From positions 1 to 5,207 of the forward strand of contig DJUV01000294.1 of the NCBI GenBank assembly GCA_002440625.1: a stretch of 5,207 bases of DNA, in the 5' to 3' direction. This stretch comes from Rhodobacteraceae bacterium UBA6273. Lineage in GTDB: Bacteria > Pseudomonadota > Alphaproteobacteria > Rhodobacterales > Rhodobacteraceae. The notes beneath the pieces were generated by a model, which was not told where the DNA came from, did not search any database, and saw only the letters and a list, made by a program, of their open reading frames with translations. Below are positions 4,965 through 5,207 of the stretch, in pieces (within the stretch, counting starts at the first letter, position 1; the number at the start of each line of letters is the position of its first letter). The translations under genes were made by a program, and so were the position numbers.

Positions 4965-5207
4965 TCAGGCCGCGCTTTGCGACCGTGACGCGATATGGCT
5001 TTCGATCAGACCGATCTGGTCCGACAGTTCGGTGATCGTCTGGTCCAGTTCGGCGCGCTGGCGCTTCAGCTCGGCCAGCCGTTCGCGGGCGGCGTCGAAG
5101 ACTTCGGTCAGTTGCGATCCGCGGGTTTCCTCGAAATCGTACATGTCGAGAAGCTGGCGGATCTGTTCAAGGCTGAAGCCGAAGCGCTTGCCGCGCAGGA
5201 TCAGCTT
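4965..5207 (-). CDS. MerR-family transcriptional regulator, C-terminal fragment
   Basis: The last 80 codons of a gene whose start lies beyond the high-coordinate edge. The fragment starts [20 protein letters not shown], the typical end of the MerR winged-helix DNA-binding domain ('...LRGKRLGFSLEEIRELL'). It is followed by a long charged helix from about residue 32 to 72 ([20 protein letters not shown], then [20 protein letters not shown]), the antiparallel coiled coil through which MerR proteins dimerise. There are no Cys residues in the visible C-terminal part, which argues against a metal sensor. LiuR, a MerR-type regulator of branched-chain amino acid and acyl-CoA catabolism in proteobacteria, is a close parallel. 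The gene ends 31 bases before the acyl-CoA dehydrogenase and on the same strand, so it probably regulates this cluster and itself. The N-terminal helix-turn-helix and any operator lie outside the window. Confidence 0.9.
   Translation of the reverse strand, partial: KLILRGKRFGFSLEQIRQLLDMYDFEETRGSQLTEVFDAARERLAELKRQRAELDQTITELSDQIGLIESHIASRSQSAA

Noticed and set aside
4544..5035. 163-codon plus-strand open frame running out of the dehydrogenase into the MerR gene
   Set aside because: It is antisense to two well-supported genes and shows no family resemblance.
1..5207. Defence system, CRISPR array, prophage, integron, transposase or tRNA
   Set aside because: I found no array of regular repeats, recombinase or transposase motif, cloverleaf or defence-type domain. 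All genes with recognisable products belong to acyl-CoA metabolism or to common accessory families.

Overview
The window looks like part of the chromosome of a GC-rich alphaproteobacterium, most likely of the Rhodobacteraceae (Rhodobacter, Paracoccus or roseobacter type). This rests on strong GC bias at third codon positions, on long antisense open frames typical of such genomes, and on the protein types and their order: a MerR regulator, a DmdC-type long acyl-CoA dehydrogenase, a small MPKRLRLTRRF protein, a CFGESGN-type GST, a thiolase, a cupin and a FadB/FadJ-like protein. The family assignment comes from recognising the proteins, not from a search.

Every gene I accept is on the minus strand, so transcription runs from high to low coordinates. 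In that order: (1) 5207-4965, the C-terminal part of a MerR-family regulator, cut by the window edge; (2) 4933-3155, a complete 592-residue acyl-CoA dehydrogenase with the extra C-terminal domain; (3) 3087-2875, a conserved 70-residue protein of unknown function; (4) 2874-2603, a 272-base gap containing an inverted pair of a short repeat and GC-rich hairpins; (5) 2602-1976, a glutathione S-transferase family protein; (6) 1961-1776, a 61-residue small protein with a hydrophobic N-terminus; (7) 1763-552, an acetyl-CoA C-acyltransferase (thiolase); (8) 552-82, a single-domain cupin; (9) 85-1, the first 28 codons of an enoyl-CoA hydratase/3-hydroxyacyl-CoA dehydrogenase-like protein, cut by the window edge.

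Together these supply most of a beta-oxidation spiral. The dehydrogenase makes the enoyl-CoA, the FadB/FadJ-like protein hydrates and oxidises it, and the thiolase cleaves it. The MerR protein is a plausible local regulator, since related MerR proteins such as LiuR control acyl-CoA catabolism in proteobacteria. Genes 5 to 9 are packed with gaps of 14 and 12 bases and then two stop/start overlaps, so they are very probably one operon. MerR, dehydrogenase and the 70-residue gene form a second tight group upstream. Whether the 272-base gap separates two transcripts is not settled by the sequence.

The genes themselves are ordinary for this group. I see no CRISPR array, tRNA, rRNA, transposase, phage gene or defence system. 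The less explained items are the repeat-bearing gap, two possible competing hairpins between the dehydrogenase and the 70-residue gene, and three small or accessory proteins of unknown role (70-residue, 61-residue and cupin) built into a core lipid-catabolism cluster.
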